A stretch of 64,000 nucleotides of DNA from Litomosoides sigmodontis (Eukaryota; Nematoda; Chromadorea; Rhabditida; Onchocercidae). Numbering within the stretch: position 1 is the stretch's first letter; each line of letters opens with the position of its first letter. Under the pieces are notes generated by a model. That model was given only the letters and a program-made list of their open reading frames with translations. It was not told the DNA's origin and did no database searches. A program made the position numbers and the translations under genes. Of the stretch, positions 1 through 13,843 are shown piece by piece. The stretch lies in NCBI GenBank assembly GCA_963070105.1, contig OY718806.1, forward strand, positions 4,547,865-4,611,864, given 5' to 3'.

Positions 1-87
1 AAAGAGTAGTTTTATGGGTTCATATCCTAGGAAGAGCTTTGAAAGTCCTGCACAAAAAGAGAAAATTTTTTCTATGCAAAATTTTAG

Positions 88-3000
88 TGGATAACGGCAC
101 TGATCCATTTGGTTCATATAAAAGTTATGGCAAAAAAGACTGGCATGATTATGAATCGATGCAACGTGATGCAGTAAGACAAGGACCCGGTGAAGGTGGT
201 GAACCGATGATAGTACCATCCGATGAATCAAAAAAATTACGGGTTGGCTTTCGAAATACTTATTCCAGATTCATGATTATGGAATGAAAAATATCTTGGG
301 ACTAGTAAATATCATGAATATTCTGGAATCTTAAAACCTCTACCAACTTCTACACAAATCTTGGAAAATCGTAATATCCTGTTGTATCATTTGATCGGCT
401 AACCATTTCATTCTTCTGGGGCTATTTTAGGTTTATAATATATTTAGGATGATCTTTATCGTGCGAACGGTTATGATGCCTATGTCAGCGACTTGATTGC
501 ATTGGATCGTTCGGTTAAAGACATACGGCACCCTGGGTGCAAGAGTATGGTTTATCTCGAAAAATTACCCAGCGTAGGAGTGGTATTTCCCTTTTATGAC
601 GAGGTGCGTTCGTTGTCACGCGGAAAGTTCATTTAATTTCCATCTTGATAACGAGTGCATTATTTTCCCAACGAGTGCATTATTTGTTATTGTAGCATAA
701 TTCCACGTTGCTAAGAAGCGTGTATTCCGTTATAAATCGTTCTCCAAAAGATATAGTGAAAGAAGTTATCCTTGTCGATGATGGAAGCACAAAACCGTCC
801 CTGAAAGAACCACTTGAAGAGTTTCTGAAAAAAGCTGGTCTTAATCACATCGTGAAAATTATTCGTACGCAGTATGTTTTTTCATGTCAGCACACTCTTT
901 GAATTCCTCTCAAAACTTTCTGTTTTTTAAAAGGATATTTTAATTCATTTAGAAAAAGAGAAGGATTGATTAGAGCGCGTCAAGTAGGTGCGCGGCATGT
1001 GACGTCCGATGTGATTGTTTTTTTGGATGCGCATTCAGAAACAAATTATAACTGGTTGCCACCACTTATCGAACCAATTGCATTTGATTATAAGTAAATT
1101 TTATAACTGATTCGATTTTAAATCTGCAAAATAATATTTGCGAAATTCAACGAAACTTGGTTTTGTAAATTTTTACAGGAAAGGTCTTTTCTCCTCAATT
1201 TTTACTTAAAAAAATTTTTCTCTGATATTTTCCATGATAATGTATTCTTTCAGAACAGTAGTTTGCCCTTTTATCGATGTTATTGACTGCAATACTTATG
1301 AGTACCGTGCACAAGATGAAGGTGGCAGAGGTTTCAGATTTTCCTTTTCTTTACTAGTTAAAAAAGACTAAAAACTGTTGAAACGCCAATCTTTCAGGCT
1401 CTTTTGACTGGGAATTCAATTATAAGCGCTTGCCTTTAACAGAAGAGAGTAAGAAAAATCCAACACGTCCCTTTCACAGTCCAGTTATGGCTGGTGGATA
1501 TTTTGCAATCAGTAGGAAATGGTTTTGGGAGTTGGGAGGTTATGATGAGGGCCTTGACATATGGGGTGGTGAGCAGTATGAACTGTCATTCAAGGTAGGT
1601 TGAAACTTTCTTTGTTACAAAAGCAATTCAGTTGTTGCTGCATTGTTCAAGGTTTATTGCTCATGTAACTGTGAGTTAAAGCGCTGGATATTACACTGTT
1701 TTTCAGAAACAGTAATACCATCATTTCTAATACTCGAAAAATAGTTTTTGAAATCTTGTCAATTTTCTTTGTGCACCTGCTGTGCTGAAACATGTGTTAA
1801 GGGTGGTAGAATTATTAGAAATAAAGTAATGAAAATGTATTGAATCATTAACTCGAAAGTTATGCTTCACTTGTTCAGTGAGATGTTGCTAGGTGTGGCA
1901 GTGTCATGGTACAATGGTTGATGTTCCTTGTTCACGGGTTGGACACATTTATCGTTGCAAATATGTCCCTTTTCCAAATCCAGATGTCGGGGATTTTGTT
2001 TCCAGAAATTATAGGAGGTATGTTCTTATTCTTTGTGCCAAGAAGATAACGGTAATAGAATGTAATTTTGAATGTAATTTTGAATTTATTTATCAACTGA
2101 GAGAAAATTTTTAGAGTTGCTGAAGTATGGATGGATGAATATGCCAAGTTTTTGTACAAGCGTAAACCAACGTTGCTCACTATTGATTTTGGTATGATAC
2201 TGAATATACGTTAACCTGAAATTAAAAGCTTTCAGTATTTTAGTAGCTTAAATCAAATTTGAGTTTGTTACCGTAAAAGATGTTTCTAGGTGACCTCAGT
2301 AAGCAGAAAGCAGTTAGAAAAAGGCTTAAATGTAAATCATTCGACTGGTTCATGAAAAAGATTGCTTTCGATCAGGAGAAGTATTATCCCGCAGTGGAGC
2401 CCGAAGATAGTGCTAGAGGTCAAGTGACGTTAATATATTTTTTACTATTGCCGTTTGACAAGATTGTTGATTTGATCTTAAGTTTCTTATCACTTAACAT
2501 CAGTTGTGATACAGGTGAGCTGCGCAATATTGCGGCGAATAAGTGTGTCGATACACAATTCAAAGAAGCAGAAAAAAAGTTTGGTTTACGGAAATGTATC
2601 AGTGATGACCCAACCAGTAGTGGAGAACAGGTAAGTAATAGTTCTTTGGCTGCAAACTTTTCTCATTTCTCCTAATTCACATCGAAGTATTGGAGATTTG
2701 CTAAATTTTCAAGAACTTTCGACTTACGTTTTGGCGCGAGGTACGACTTAATACGCGATCAATGTGTTTCGATGTTTCAGTTTCTATGAACCAAGCGCCA
2801 ATTGTTTTATTTTCTTGGTAATTTTTGATATCAATTTCCCATGAGTTTTTAGCCTAGAGAGTTCTGTTTGGACTCTTCTTGAGTGAACTCGAAGCGATAG
2901 TTGAAGTTTAGAGGATTTTTCTCTACGTTTTAATTCACTGTTTTTTTTTGAGAATGGATGATTAAGATTGAAATGAAACAGGTTAATAGGAACATATGCA

Positions 3001-3245
3001 AGACTTTTTGAACAGATCTAAAATTCTTACGTCTCAGCCATGGAATGCAAGGTAATCAACATTTCAAATATCTGCCTGACAAGCAGCAGATGTATCACCC
3101 GATTAGTGGTTTGTGCATGGATTGTGACGTCCATCGAGGGGAAATTTTTATGAATCCTTGTGATGCGGAACGGCAGAGTCAAAAGTGGATATGGACGAAA
3201 GTTAATCTGAAACTGAACCATGAGCGTAATGAAAAACAAACATAG
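88..3245 (+). CDS. GALNT10: Polypeptide N-acetylgalactosaminyltransferase, GALNT10 type (5' end outside window)
   Basis: Golgi type II membrane enzyme that starts mucin-type O-glycosylation by moving GalNAc from UDP-GalNAc to Ser/Thr. Twelve exons read: 88-242, 448-603, 693-871, 953-1093, 1254-1330, 1398-1594, 1893-2017, 2115-2191, 2290-2418, 2515-2630, 2714-2817, 3038-3245; all junction phases agree, giving 553 residues without the N-terminal anchor. The GT27 catalytic domain shows ILVDDGS, the metal-binding DxH as [23 protein letters not shown], and [11 protein letters not shown] followed by [10 protein letters not shown]. The C-terminal ricin-B lectin domain runs from [13 protein letters not shown] to the [10 protein letters not shown] repeat. 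Sequence through the linker ([16 protein letters not shown]) fits the GALNT10 subgroup better than GALNT7. The upstream exons, with signal anchor and stem, lie before base 1. The short ORF track from the TTG at 39 is not a real start. Confidence 0.93.
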
Positions 3246-6200
3246 ACTTTATGAGACACTCATAAAAGGTTTCGATTCTGATTTATTTCATTCTTAAATC
3301 TTTGCTCTGAAGAGTGTTCCTGCCTTCATGGAAAACATTTGTCATTTTCTTCCGTGGTTTTGAATTTATATCGTGACTAAAAAACTCATTTGATTGGATT
3401 TATACTAATTAGATTTTTATAGCATCGGTGATGAGTGGTTGTGCACTCATCGCTTAATATATGAAAAAAAGTTTGCAGTGTTCCAGATACAAAATTTCAT
3501 CTTTCGTCAGAAATTTTTTTGACATCGTTAGCAGAAATGAGAGGGAGGGAGAGAGAGAGAGAGATTTAAGTTCTTTCGTAATTTCCGGTTGTTTTTAATA
3601 TTGATGTTGCGTAGCCATATAGGTCATGTCATATATGGTGGCATGCTTGGAATTTCTTTATGGTGCTTTCAATTATTCGAAAAGTTTTCCAGTTTCATGT
3701 AATTGGATTATCGACCTGTGGGTTAATCTAGGAACGTTAGACTTTTTATTATTTCAATGAATTATGGAGTTATCATTCCGTCCGTATTTATGAAACGTAG
3801 TCTTTCTCCAAAAATTCAAGCGATTCTGGAGGTGTCAGACAGCTTGGAGCAATTAAAATATTTGTAAGAAAAGCGTTTAACAGGCTACAACAGTCTTCAA
3901 GCTGTGGTTTTATTGTTTATAAATAGTCTTTTTTATGTAATGTTGTAACCTTTAATATCTGCATATAAATTTCTGTGTATAATTTACCTTTGCTATTTTT
4001 TGCTTTCTCCGTTTTCCTGCTCCGACATCTTAATTGAACGCAACAAATGCGATCTCTTTGTATGAAGTATCAGGTTGCAACTTATTCACTGTAAGACTTA
4101 TATGCAGTTTCTTTACTTTACACTTATAGTGAAGGAAAATTTTCTTACAAAGAAACCCACTTTCGGCGTGCTATGAGTTTCATTAGGCTATTTTCAGCAC
4201 TTGAGAAATTGAATGTTTCCACTAGCGTCCCGGAGATTATCGAATTGACATTGAATCAATCGCTTTCTTGTGCAGTTTACCTTCCGGAATCAGAAAGAAT
4301 TTCTGATTGGAAACTTCGAAACTATAGAAATTATTAGAAAAATTGTTTTTTGAAACATAATCCAATGCAAAGGAATGGATTATCTGATGCGTAAGTAGTA
4401 TCCGAAATGTAAACCATATTAATTCGCTTGTTTGTCAATCTATGAGGTATACTTCAACACACTACTTACTGTATGGTGATCAATTTAACAAGAAGCATTG
4501 GTGATTCAATATCTTCTGGTTTGCAGGACATTAAAAAGTTCCAGTAAGGTGGTCATTGATTTTAATTTGATAACATGTTAACAAAATGAATGCGAGGGTC
4601 AGTAGGATGGGTTAAAATTACTAAGACAGGTATTGATTTCGTTTATTTAATTGAAAAAGAATTGTGAATTTAAAATAATTTGAGAATTTTCTTTGAAGCC
4701 AACACTAGAGTATAATGCTAGATTGGACGGTATTCATTTGACAGTGAGCGTCCTTCCAAAATTTTGCAAGCAGCAACCATTTGGTGGTGCAATCTATTTA
4801 GTAATGGAAAAAGGAAACGATAATTGCTTCACACATAAATAACGAACATTTTGCTGGTTATATGTAAGCTTGGAATAATTGTAGAGCGGAATGGATAATA
4901 GTTTAAGGTTCGATATTGAAGAAAGGGAAATAATTCTTAGAACGGGACTGCTCCTCACTTCAGTGTCCTTTCCACTCGTAGTTCGTGCATGTGCTTCACA
5001 TGCACATTTACAGTAAGTATACTGTACGAACCAGTTTGCACATCAAATACAAATCGACGAGGAGTCGATGAGGATACAGCGATATGTAAAATAAGTAGAA
5101 AAACAAATTAGTCTAAGATTTAGCGCCACGCAAGGAGACTTCAAAATTCAGAGATCAGCAATTGTTAGTAAGTCAAACACGGATAACTTTATGCCCTTCC
5201 AAGTCCTCCATCACCTTATGATTAACTTTCCTTTCTTGCTTTGTACGTTATATCTGAATTAGCTTGCTGCTAGCTCATATGTTCTAAGCAATATCAGTTA
5301 TTGAAGTGATTTGTTGGGTCACTGAGAGTGAACATATTGCATTTAGGACTGTTGCGCATTATTCGATCAATTAGCGTAAAATTGTGCATTTTCGAGTAAA
5401 CTTTCACTATCTTTGGTTGTCTGCACTAAACGCATTTCAATTCTATCTTTCTTCATTAAATTATGCCAGTGACTAATCAACAGATCTAGAGAAAATCAAA
5501 TTCAAATTTTCATATAATGGACGAACTAATGCGTACAAATTGGAAATTTTCCAAAATTTAAGGAATGACTAAAATGATAGCACAAGAATTTTGTTCATTT
5601 CCAAAACGAGGTTTTTGGGATTTTCGGACTCGTGAATTAAATTTCATGAAGTATTGATATTCTCACATAGATTTAGGTGTTGTTAGCTGACCAGTAAAAT
5701 TTGTTGTAGATATGATGTAAGTACGATATGGTATTTTGGATGCTGCATGGTTATGGTCAATGCAAAATTCAGTTGAAAATGTTTTAAAAAAGGGGAGCAA
5801 TAGATAATTAGCATAGTAAGTTGTATGATGCAATTCGCCTGGAACTGCTCTCTTCATTTAATTGTAGTGGTAACTCGCTGTTCGTTTATTCACTGACTGA
5901 AGTATTTCAAAATAATGTACACACATGTATGCAACCAACATGTCTACGCGAACATGACCTTTCACTACCGTAACCTTTATTAATAGTGTGAAGTTGTCTT
6001 ATGATGTAAAAGTTGATTTTGTGATAACACTGTGACAAAAAAGTTTCTGAGAAAAACGTGATTTCGCGCATCAAAAGAGAAATTGAAGGTGGTTGCAGTG
6101 AATCTCATCAATCGGTAGCCGTAACTAGTTTACGTTCAATATCTGCAATTATCAAACTGACGATTGTAGTAGGTCGACAAATCTCTGCTTGCTATTTATG

Positions 6201-7238
6201 CCAAGATGTACGAGAATGCAGTTTGTGCATATTAGATGGTTCTTAGTCATAATGAAGTTTAGTTTTTAGATCGTACGAATTTCAAATATATCTAATAATT
6301 CTATCTTTATTGAAATATAAATTACCAACAATCTCTCGTGTATTTATACACATAATGTCGGCAAACGTACGTCAAAGAATCAAGTTCTACACTAACTCCA
6401 ATAAATTGTTTCAGTCCTCTAAACACATAAATCCTTGAATAGATGTAAATAAGTTGCTTTCGGTAACTTCTACTTTTTCATTTTTTAGAGCTCATAGCAC
6501 CTCAGGGAAGTATCAGGATTAGCATTTCTTTGTGTGTTTGAACAGCACCTTTTGTCTTCTCCTTATCCGATTACCTGAGCTATTGATATATACTTTCTAG
6601 ACTTGTCGGCATCTCTCAAGTTCGCTTTTTGTAGTATTACTCCATATTACAAACTTATTCCGTGGGATATTACAAGGAGTTCATCGATTTCTGCTCATAA
6701 AGATTTGTTCCTGAAATTCCCAGTATGTTATGTGTCTCTATATTTCTCACAAATCCATAGATCGTTTACTTTGTTCTTTTTAGTGTCTGTCTGCTATCAG
6801 CCAATGATGTACGGTGCTAGTCCTCGTCTTCATCCTTATTTCTTTCTTCTCAGCGTTATGAAAAAAAGCATATTGCGAGCTCTACATTCTCGTGGCCTAT
6901 AGGCCAAAACATTTAATGTGGTCTGGCTAATTAGCATGTGATTGATGTTTAACAGAAGAAAGATTAATTATGCGAAGAAAGTGTGTTAACAATGTTACCT
7001 GCTGTGAATCCACTCCATTGTAAACATTTTCGCGGAAAGACACGGAGTTTCTCTTCAATTATTATTTTCCACCTTCCGTCGAAGCCATGCACAACGAGCA
7101 GCTATGGCTCGAAGTGATTAACTTGCCAAATGACAATGTCATTTATTAAAATCTCATTGCTTTACCATACCTTTGGCTTACACAAGTATTATCTGAGTGA
7201 TTGCGAAAGATTTGCAAACACAACATAGTGGTATTTAA
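3246..7238. other. Gene-poor interval, 4.0 kb
   Basis: No ORF here resembles a known family and no consistent exon chain was found on either strand. It must hold the 3' UTR of the GalNAc-transferase gene. A purine microsatellite (GA-rich) lies at about 3541-3563. A short open frame at 6058-6246 looks random. Confidence 0.5.
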
Positions 7239-7259
7239 CGAGAAAATTTCACACCAATT

Positions 7260-7957
7260 TTGTGCTCATTAATTAATAACGGACAGATTCAGATAGTTAA
7301 CAATCAACTGACATCATATCCACGTTGCACTGACCATGCCATCTCGCTAACGACCTCTCTCAGATTATCAGAAAATAGTTTTCCCTACATTAGTTCATAC
7401 GCATTCTCACTAAAACAGCTTCACGTAGCTGGGAAAACCGCGATTCCGAATAATACAGAGAATTATGCTTCCTTCAGCACTGAAATACCCATGTGGGAAA
7501 TTCAGCACAGCTACAAATCTCTTCGGAAGACATGTGCTATGGTCATTTACACGGTATGTATAATCAGTCTACTCTTATCTACCAAACAATTTAATTTTAT
7601 GCCCTATAGCGCCGTATTTACCGAAGGAACAGCGTTCATATGTTATTCCGAATGATCGATTTTGTTGAAATGCGAAGAATATTTGCTGTACCTTATCAAA
7701 AAGAACTAAACATATTCACTTTAAACGAAAACAAGAAAACAAATACATGTGTAATGCCAAATCACCGAACTAATACTAAAATAGGTAGTGTGCAGCAAAT
7801 ATCTCCTGCAAACACCGGAAGTGAGTACCTTGATGCCTTCAGGAAGCGGCTAAATCTCGAACAATTGAAACAATTGAACAAATTTGAGGAAATTTTCAAC
7901 AAACCAAAACAGACATTGTCATTACGATTTCATGAGGTCCACATCGGATATCAGTAG
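7260..7957 (+). CDS. Orphan two-exon gene candidate
   Basis: Not recognised. Two long open frames join in phase across a short intron with good boundaries: exon 7260-7553 ends at ACG|gtatgta, and exon 7610-7957 begins after ccctatag, ending in TAG. The intron would be 56 bases, short but in the usual nematode size class. The joined frame has about 213 codons and its second half is hydrophilic and Lys/Asn/Gln-rich (residues such as NLEQLKQLNKFEEIF). There is no ATG at the 5' end: the frame is open back to 7239, and the first in-frame ATG is at about 7490, so either upstream exons are missing or the protein is only about 137 residues. Chance ORF is a real alternative. Confidence 0.3.
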
Positions 7958-8393
7958 CAGATGAGCTACTGAGAATGGAGTTCTTGAAATTTCTTTCGGA
8001 ATGTGTACGGTCTATAACTGTGCAATGACGCCACCACCAAAGAAATATACACGCATGAGTGACAAGACACTTTTACGCTCTTGGCCACAATACATATGAT
8101 ATTGGCACGATAAACAGTGCATTTTACAACTTGATAACACTAGTGAAGGATGGTTTACTCCACTGTACCGGCAAAGGTCACATCAAAATTCTTCAATCTA
8201 GCGATAAAGCTAACAGTTCTCTTTCTTTCACATCATATAACGAAGCCCTTAACCCGTTTCTGGTCCTTATTTTAAATACAGTTCCATAATTTCAATTGGT
8301 ATTGCTAGCTAATAGCTCGAAAAATATAGCGAGGAAGGAAAGAAGTGCTCAAGTTGACAACAAAATCTTACTGCTCCATTGTGAATACAAAAA

Positions 8394-10481
8394 TTAGTGC
8401 TTTGATGGAATCCTTTGCGATCGCAGTTCCTTAGGCAATAGAATATCGGCGACCAGTGCAGACATCGATGCGTTACCAATCGATTGCTTGAAATAGAGCT
8501 CGGAGAGAATTGTTTCGAATTGCGGCATCGTTTCCAAGAGTACCATGCATGAAATGTATCGCAACGGTTGACATGGATAAATGATTTGTTGGTGCTGCGC
8601 GAAATTGAATGCTATCAATTGTTCCATTTGTGGGTTGCGTCCTAAAATTTGTGGATCAGTACAAAATGTAGTTAATTCCATAGCGAAACACTGATATGAT
8701 ATGAAACTGGATTCCAATTAAAATAATATTGCCGAAATTTCTTGAAGGGTCGTCCGTACTAGAGGACCAATGATTCGCTTCATCATTTGTCTCTTTCTTA
8801 CTTTCTTAAAGTCGTTCATGAGTGAATACCTTTGATAAGACTTAGAAGACGTAATTGATTATATTCCGTGGAATCTAGCCTTAACTGTTCCAGCTGACTT
8901 ACTGCTGACAAAAGTTTCATCTTCATTTGAATATTGATTGCCCGCTCACTTGCCAGAATACTACTTTGAAGGAAACGGTTTTCCACAGCAGAGAGCAAAA
9001 AAAGTACACCCCATGAAGATGTGAATGCCGCTACCTGAAATTATTAAGTTTCGTTACGGTAAGTTAAATTTAAACTGATAAGATGACTTGCAGGATAATC
9101 CGTCACAAATTAATCTTGCGAACCACTAAGTTATTGCTAAATAATAGAATTTTCGGCATAAAAGACCTATTTTTGGGAATGGTAAGATTTAGTATTCATA
9201 TAACTATCAAACGATTTTGAATTTCCGTACTGATTGAACTGTTTATGGCAGAAGCGACACAGTGGTTTACACTTAGCTTTTCTGATACCGTCAAGCACTG
9301 ATAGGTTCTACCATGGATGCTATGCGTTTCATCCATTTTTACTGCTTGTGCCATGGTTGCAGTGCTAGGAAAATCGACGATTGGACCAGCGTAAAATTTG
9401 GAAAGACAAACTGCTTTATGGACCTCTCCAGAAAGCTTATAAAAAGCTTTCATGAAAAGCTGCTATGTATCAGTTAATGAGAAGAGACGAGGAACAGTGT
9501 GAACGAAATAAAGTGAGAGACAAAAAAAGCGACTTCATTTCATATTCACGATTTCACAAATTAAAACGAGGAAAAAGTTGGTACTTGCTCTTGAGGAGAT
9601 AAGCAAGCGAAAGCGATCAACGACTTGGACCAATGTAAAATTTGAAAAAATAAACGAGCTGCAGCATCTTTCGTTGTCGATGATATTTCATTAACTGTAC
9701 ATGATATAGAGGAATCTGATTCTGATCCAAATTCGGGCTGCAGAAAAAGCTGATCTCTTTTGGTAACTTTAGCTTCATTTTAACCTCATTTTAGCTCATG
9801 TTTTGATATATTATCGTATGTGGGACAACTGCTCCACTTAAATGCAGATATTTTTTTGTTCATTTGTTTATTTTTTTTAAACAATCATGAAGGAATGAAT
9901 TTTTAGGAGAATATGCAAAGGAATGATGAAGTAGGTGAGTGAGAAATCACAAGAGTTGTAACTTACTGAGCGTTCCCCAGTAGAAGACGGTGACGAATAA
10001 AAAGCGATATGCTTTCGCATAGTTGAATTTCTTGGGCCTCTTTCATGCTGTACTGCTTCTTTGTTCATCCCAATTTCCAAACATTTCGTTAGACGACATG
10101 CTCGGCATTGATTACGATGAGTTTTATCCACCAAACACTTACCTTCTTCACCACCACCTCGATTTTTACACACATATTGACGATGGCGTCGGATGGAGCG
10201 CTGCATTTCAGTGTTTCAAAATTTTTTTTTGCTAATTATTCACTTGTTCGTGGAATTATGTAAGACTACCAACGAATTCAAAAATATTAGCTGAGAAAAA
10301 AATGAAATAAGAGAAGAAATTTAATAAAAACCTTGAAAAATCCGGCACAACCATCACAGCTAAAAATTCCGTAATGCTTTCCTGATGAATGATCTTGACA
10401 TACCCGACAAGGCACGTCTAACAGTATGCGACCTGGAAGTTGGTTTTCATTCAAATAATCGTGGATGTTAAAAATTTCCAT
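8394..10481 (-). CDS. nhr-67: Nuclear receptor of the tailless/TLX (NR2E1) class, NHR-67 orthologue
   Basis: DNA-binding transcription factor; in C. elegans nhr-67 acts in neuronal and anchor/uterine cell fate. Exon 1 is 10332-10481 (ATG at 10481) and encodes the first zinc finger, with [14 protein letters not shown] and P-box CDGCAGFFK. Exon 2 is 9967-10200 with the second finger ([13 protein letters not shown]) and the TLX-type extension [16 protein letters not shown]. The ligand-binding domain is in exon 8830-9034 and the last exon, about 8394-8716, ending with the TLX-like [18 protein letters not shown] and ALVADILL. A middle exon, 9289-9459, keeps phase but is only weakly supported as the linker. 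The helix around AARLLF of TLX was not found. The D-box spacing is longer than in human TLX (ten residues between the first two cysteines of finger 2 instead of seven). The last intron has a phase problem, described in the findings. Confidence 0.88.
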
Positions 10482-13400
10482 TTATAGTTAGCATGGATAG
10501 ACAGACAGCTGTGGTATAATATATCTTTCCCTTTCTATGTCTGCTTATCATGGTTAGAATAAGAATTAAATTGAAAAATTCTTCTCTAAACTGTACCTGT
10601 AAGAACTTTCTCTCTGACAGTAAGTAATAAACAAAAACTTTGTAATTTTGGATGTATTTGCGGTTGTTAGAAAGTTTTCGCAGATTTTTAAAAGGTTGAT
10701 GAAAAGTGTGCGCGTTGCGTGTGTGTGTGATACGGTAGGATGCAAAAAGTAGAGATTTATTTCCTTTATGAAATACCAGAAGGTAATAATATGGAAAAGC
10801 ACCCAAGGCAGTGTTTCCGTTTTTTGTTAGGAAAAAATGTACGTCTGTCTCGGTGTCAGCCAAAAGATGCGTCCAAGCAAAACATCGTCCGTCCGTTTCG
10901 CCGACAACTTCACAATAATTGACAATCTCCACGATGCTCTCTGATTGTGAGTTACGACTGTTATGGCTAAAGCCAAACAACCCCCCCAAATGAAAACAAT
11001 AACCAACCGACCACACTCAAAACAAACACAAATAAAACAACAACAACAACAACAAAACATCGATCATCCAAACAACAATATTATAAAAGAAATCAACAAA
11101 AGAACAAGCAAGAACAAACTAGTCTAAAAAAAATCATTAAACTCAAAACGAAAAACCCAACTACTACGGCAAAAAAATACTAAAAGTCAAAAAAAAACTC
11201 ACATTAAAACACCTGAACTAATTCATACAAAGTTAAGAAGATCAAATATTAATGCCGATCATCTCATTAATTAATATCGGCCTTTTCCTTTAAATTTCAT
11301 GGATCAAAACGATATAGACAAAGCTGAACTGATTAACTACCCAGCTCATTTTTTTTTCTGCGGAAGTAATGGACAACAAGAATTTTAGCTATTTTAGAAA
11401 TAATATTCAAATTTTTTAGCAGGTGGTATTCAAATTCTTACACCCTCAAAATTTTTTACAAATCAATTTTTCTGAAAGATATTCACTTTTGTACATCCCT
11501 CTCCCCTTATCAGGTAAATCGTTCGCCTTGAGTGGTTTAACTTGCATTAGACTTTCAATCAATTTTTTCCACATTTTCGAACACAATACTCTTACAAGGA
11601 TTTCTTTCCGGTTTTTTCCACCCCAGTTAAATTTGTCTTATTTGAAATTTTCTTAATGCAACTTTTTGCTTTAAGTAAGTTGGAGGAAGCAGTGGAAAAC
11701 GGGGTAGGAAGGAAATATTCTAGGAACGGATAATTTCAAATCATCACAATAGTTGCATCTTTTGCGCTAATTACTCGAGAAGTTTTGAATTAACCCTTTT
11801 TTGATTTTGCAAATTCGTATCCATACTTTTCTTACATCATATGTGATTTAAATCCGATAGTTCTAATCCAGGTAGAGATAATGAAAACATGGATAATTAA
11901 GATAACCTAAATTTGTAGCTCATGAGTAGTTATTTGGCAATCTATCATTTACTTTTCTTTGGTACATCTTTTACCTCTTATGTCCATGCTTGAGCAGTAA
12001 ATTTGAAAGTGATACGCAATACTACTCTAGTAGATGTCACTGACACTAATCAGATAGCCATTCCTATAACCGTCTGAAAAGCACGAGATTTTGAGAATTT
12101 TTGAGATTTGAGAATAAAGGAAGACAGCAACGGAAGAGGATGGCGCTGTAAACATAGAAGGCGTTCATTGCATCAACAAAAACGTTTGATCTTGAAACTG
12201 TATATTTGGCTGGTGCGAACGCACGTATACCTTTCTAAATTGTTGTCAGTAATTAAGTGACCATATTTCGCTAAAAACTGAATTGTGAATTGGAACAAAT
12301 AAACTACATAAAAACTGAATCGGATCGCTATATGTTAAATTTAAGTCCCATCAGGTTACTGAATAGCGAAATGAAGCTTTTTATGCATCTTTTGCAAACG
12401 CGAAAAAGTCATAGTACTGACACAGTACAAATAAAATCTGCAACATAAATATTGGTTCAACCTATTCCCTACCTCAAAATGTTTCAATTAAGACTGGATG
12501 ATGCAAGTCATCAAATGCCACTCACTTCTTGTAGTTTTAGTAAATTAGTTGCAAGTTTTCTAAACTTTTTCAAATAAACTCTCTTATTTAAGGTTGTTAC
12601 ATATTTTTCCAAAGATGTAAATAGTCGGTTCGTTATTTTAGAGGATGCAACTGTTTTTATCAGTTCTGAAATACCATTTTAAAGTAAAATAAAATTATAA
12701 TGACATTTCCGTGTGTCGACGAATGCAATACTACTTTCGGAGTGCCACACTAAGTTTATCAATACGTAGAGGTAAATTTAAAGTTACGGTAACCGAAGTG
12801 CTCAGAAAGCTGTTGAAAATGGAAGTACTTTAATTTACAACAATCGTGCGGTGAAATTGCCACATTCATTACCTCATGAACTAGCTGTCCGCAAAGAGAG
12901 GAGTTGTACCGCCACTCGCCACTGCCATAATGTATAAAATGTTCTTTCTATCTTGAAAACAAATTTCGCATTTCTAACACCGCATTTTTTAGCAACGCTA
13001 AAGTCATGCTCAGAATCGAAACCCCATAATTCAACAAAAATCGTATTTAGAGTCAAAAATTGTTTGGTTGTAAGGGGCAACTTAAGCGCATACGGTATAA
13101 CCGAAATTCTTTATACTCTAAGTTTGCTCATGTAAGCTATAATGCTAATCACCTGAATTATAAAATGGTCAGCATTATAGCTAATCGCCTGAACAGCCGT
13201 TTGGATTTTCTTCCAAAAAATATCGTTTCATAAGAATATCAAATCTCTGTGGACAGAAGTAGAAAAAGATCTACAGAAAAAGGGAAACTGGAAAAAGCGA
13301 TAATATAAGATAAATTAAGACGTGTCATACAGTTCAAAAAGCTGATGCTATAACTCAAAAGTTGTAAGTTAAAACTTGCTTAACATTTGCTGAAAACCGC

Positions 13401-13843
13401 TGACCTTAGAATTTACAACTCATGATTAACTAATCTATAGCATTTCCCTCACAAGAATTATAACTTTAGCTGATTGAAAGCTTTTATCGGACTTTTTGAG
13501 AAAAAATGCTCGGCCTCAAATAACTTTGAAGCTTTCAGCGAATGCATCAAATGGTGCCACACTTATTGTTAGGGAACGAAGGATTTTTTAGTTGTGGAAC
13601 TAGAAGTTGACAGGCCGCTTTAAACATTTAGCGGCAAATTGTTAAAAAGCTAAAGTTTTTGCTTCCTAAATTTTTAAAATGGCATCCTTCAGTGGCTAAC
13701 AAATATCAAATTTCGTGAAGTTATTTTTCATCTGAAAAGAATAACGAAGGAGTGTTTTTGAGAGGAACAGAGAGTGGGTTTGTTAACATAATTTGTTATG
13801 CATGATGAAGGTGAAAATTGAACCAAGTTTCTTCTGCACATAG
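10482..13843. other. Upstream region of nhr-67 and gene-poor DNA
   Basis: This probably contains the nhr-67 promoter. No coding exon was recognised. Bases from about 10980 to 11220 form an A/C-rich, T-poor tract with a CAA repeat at about 11037-11056. Open frames on both strands here look like non-coding shadows. Confidence 0.45.

Noticed and set aside
10468..11016. 182-codon minus-strand ORF upstream of nhr-67
   Set aside because: It overlaps the nhr-67 start in another frame and runs into the skewed A/C tract; composition is not protein-like.
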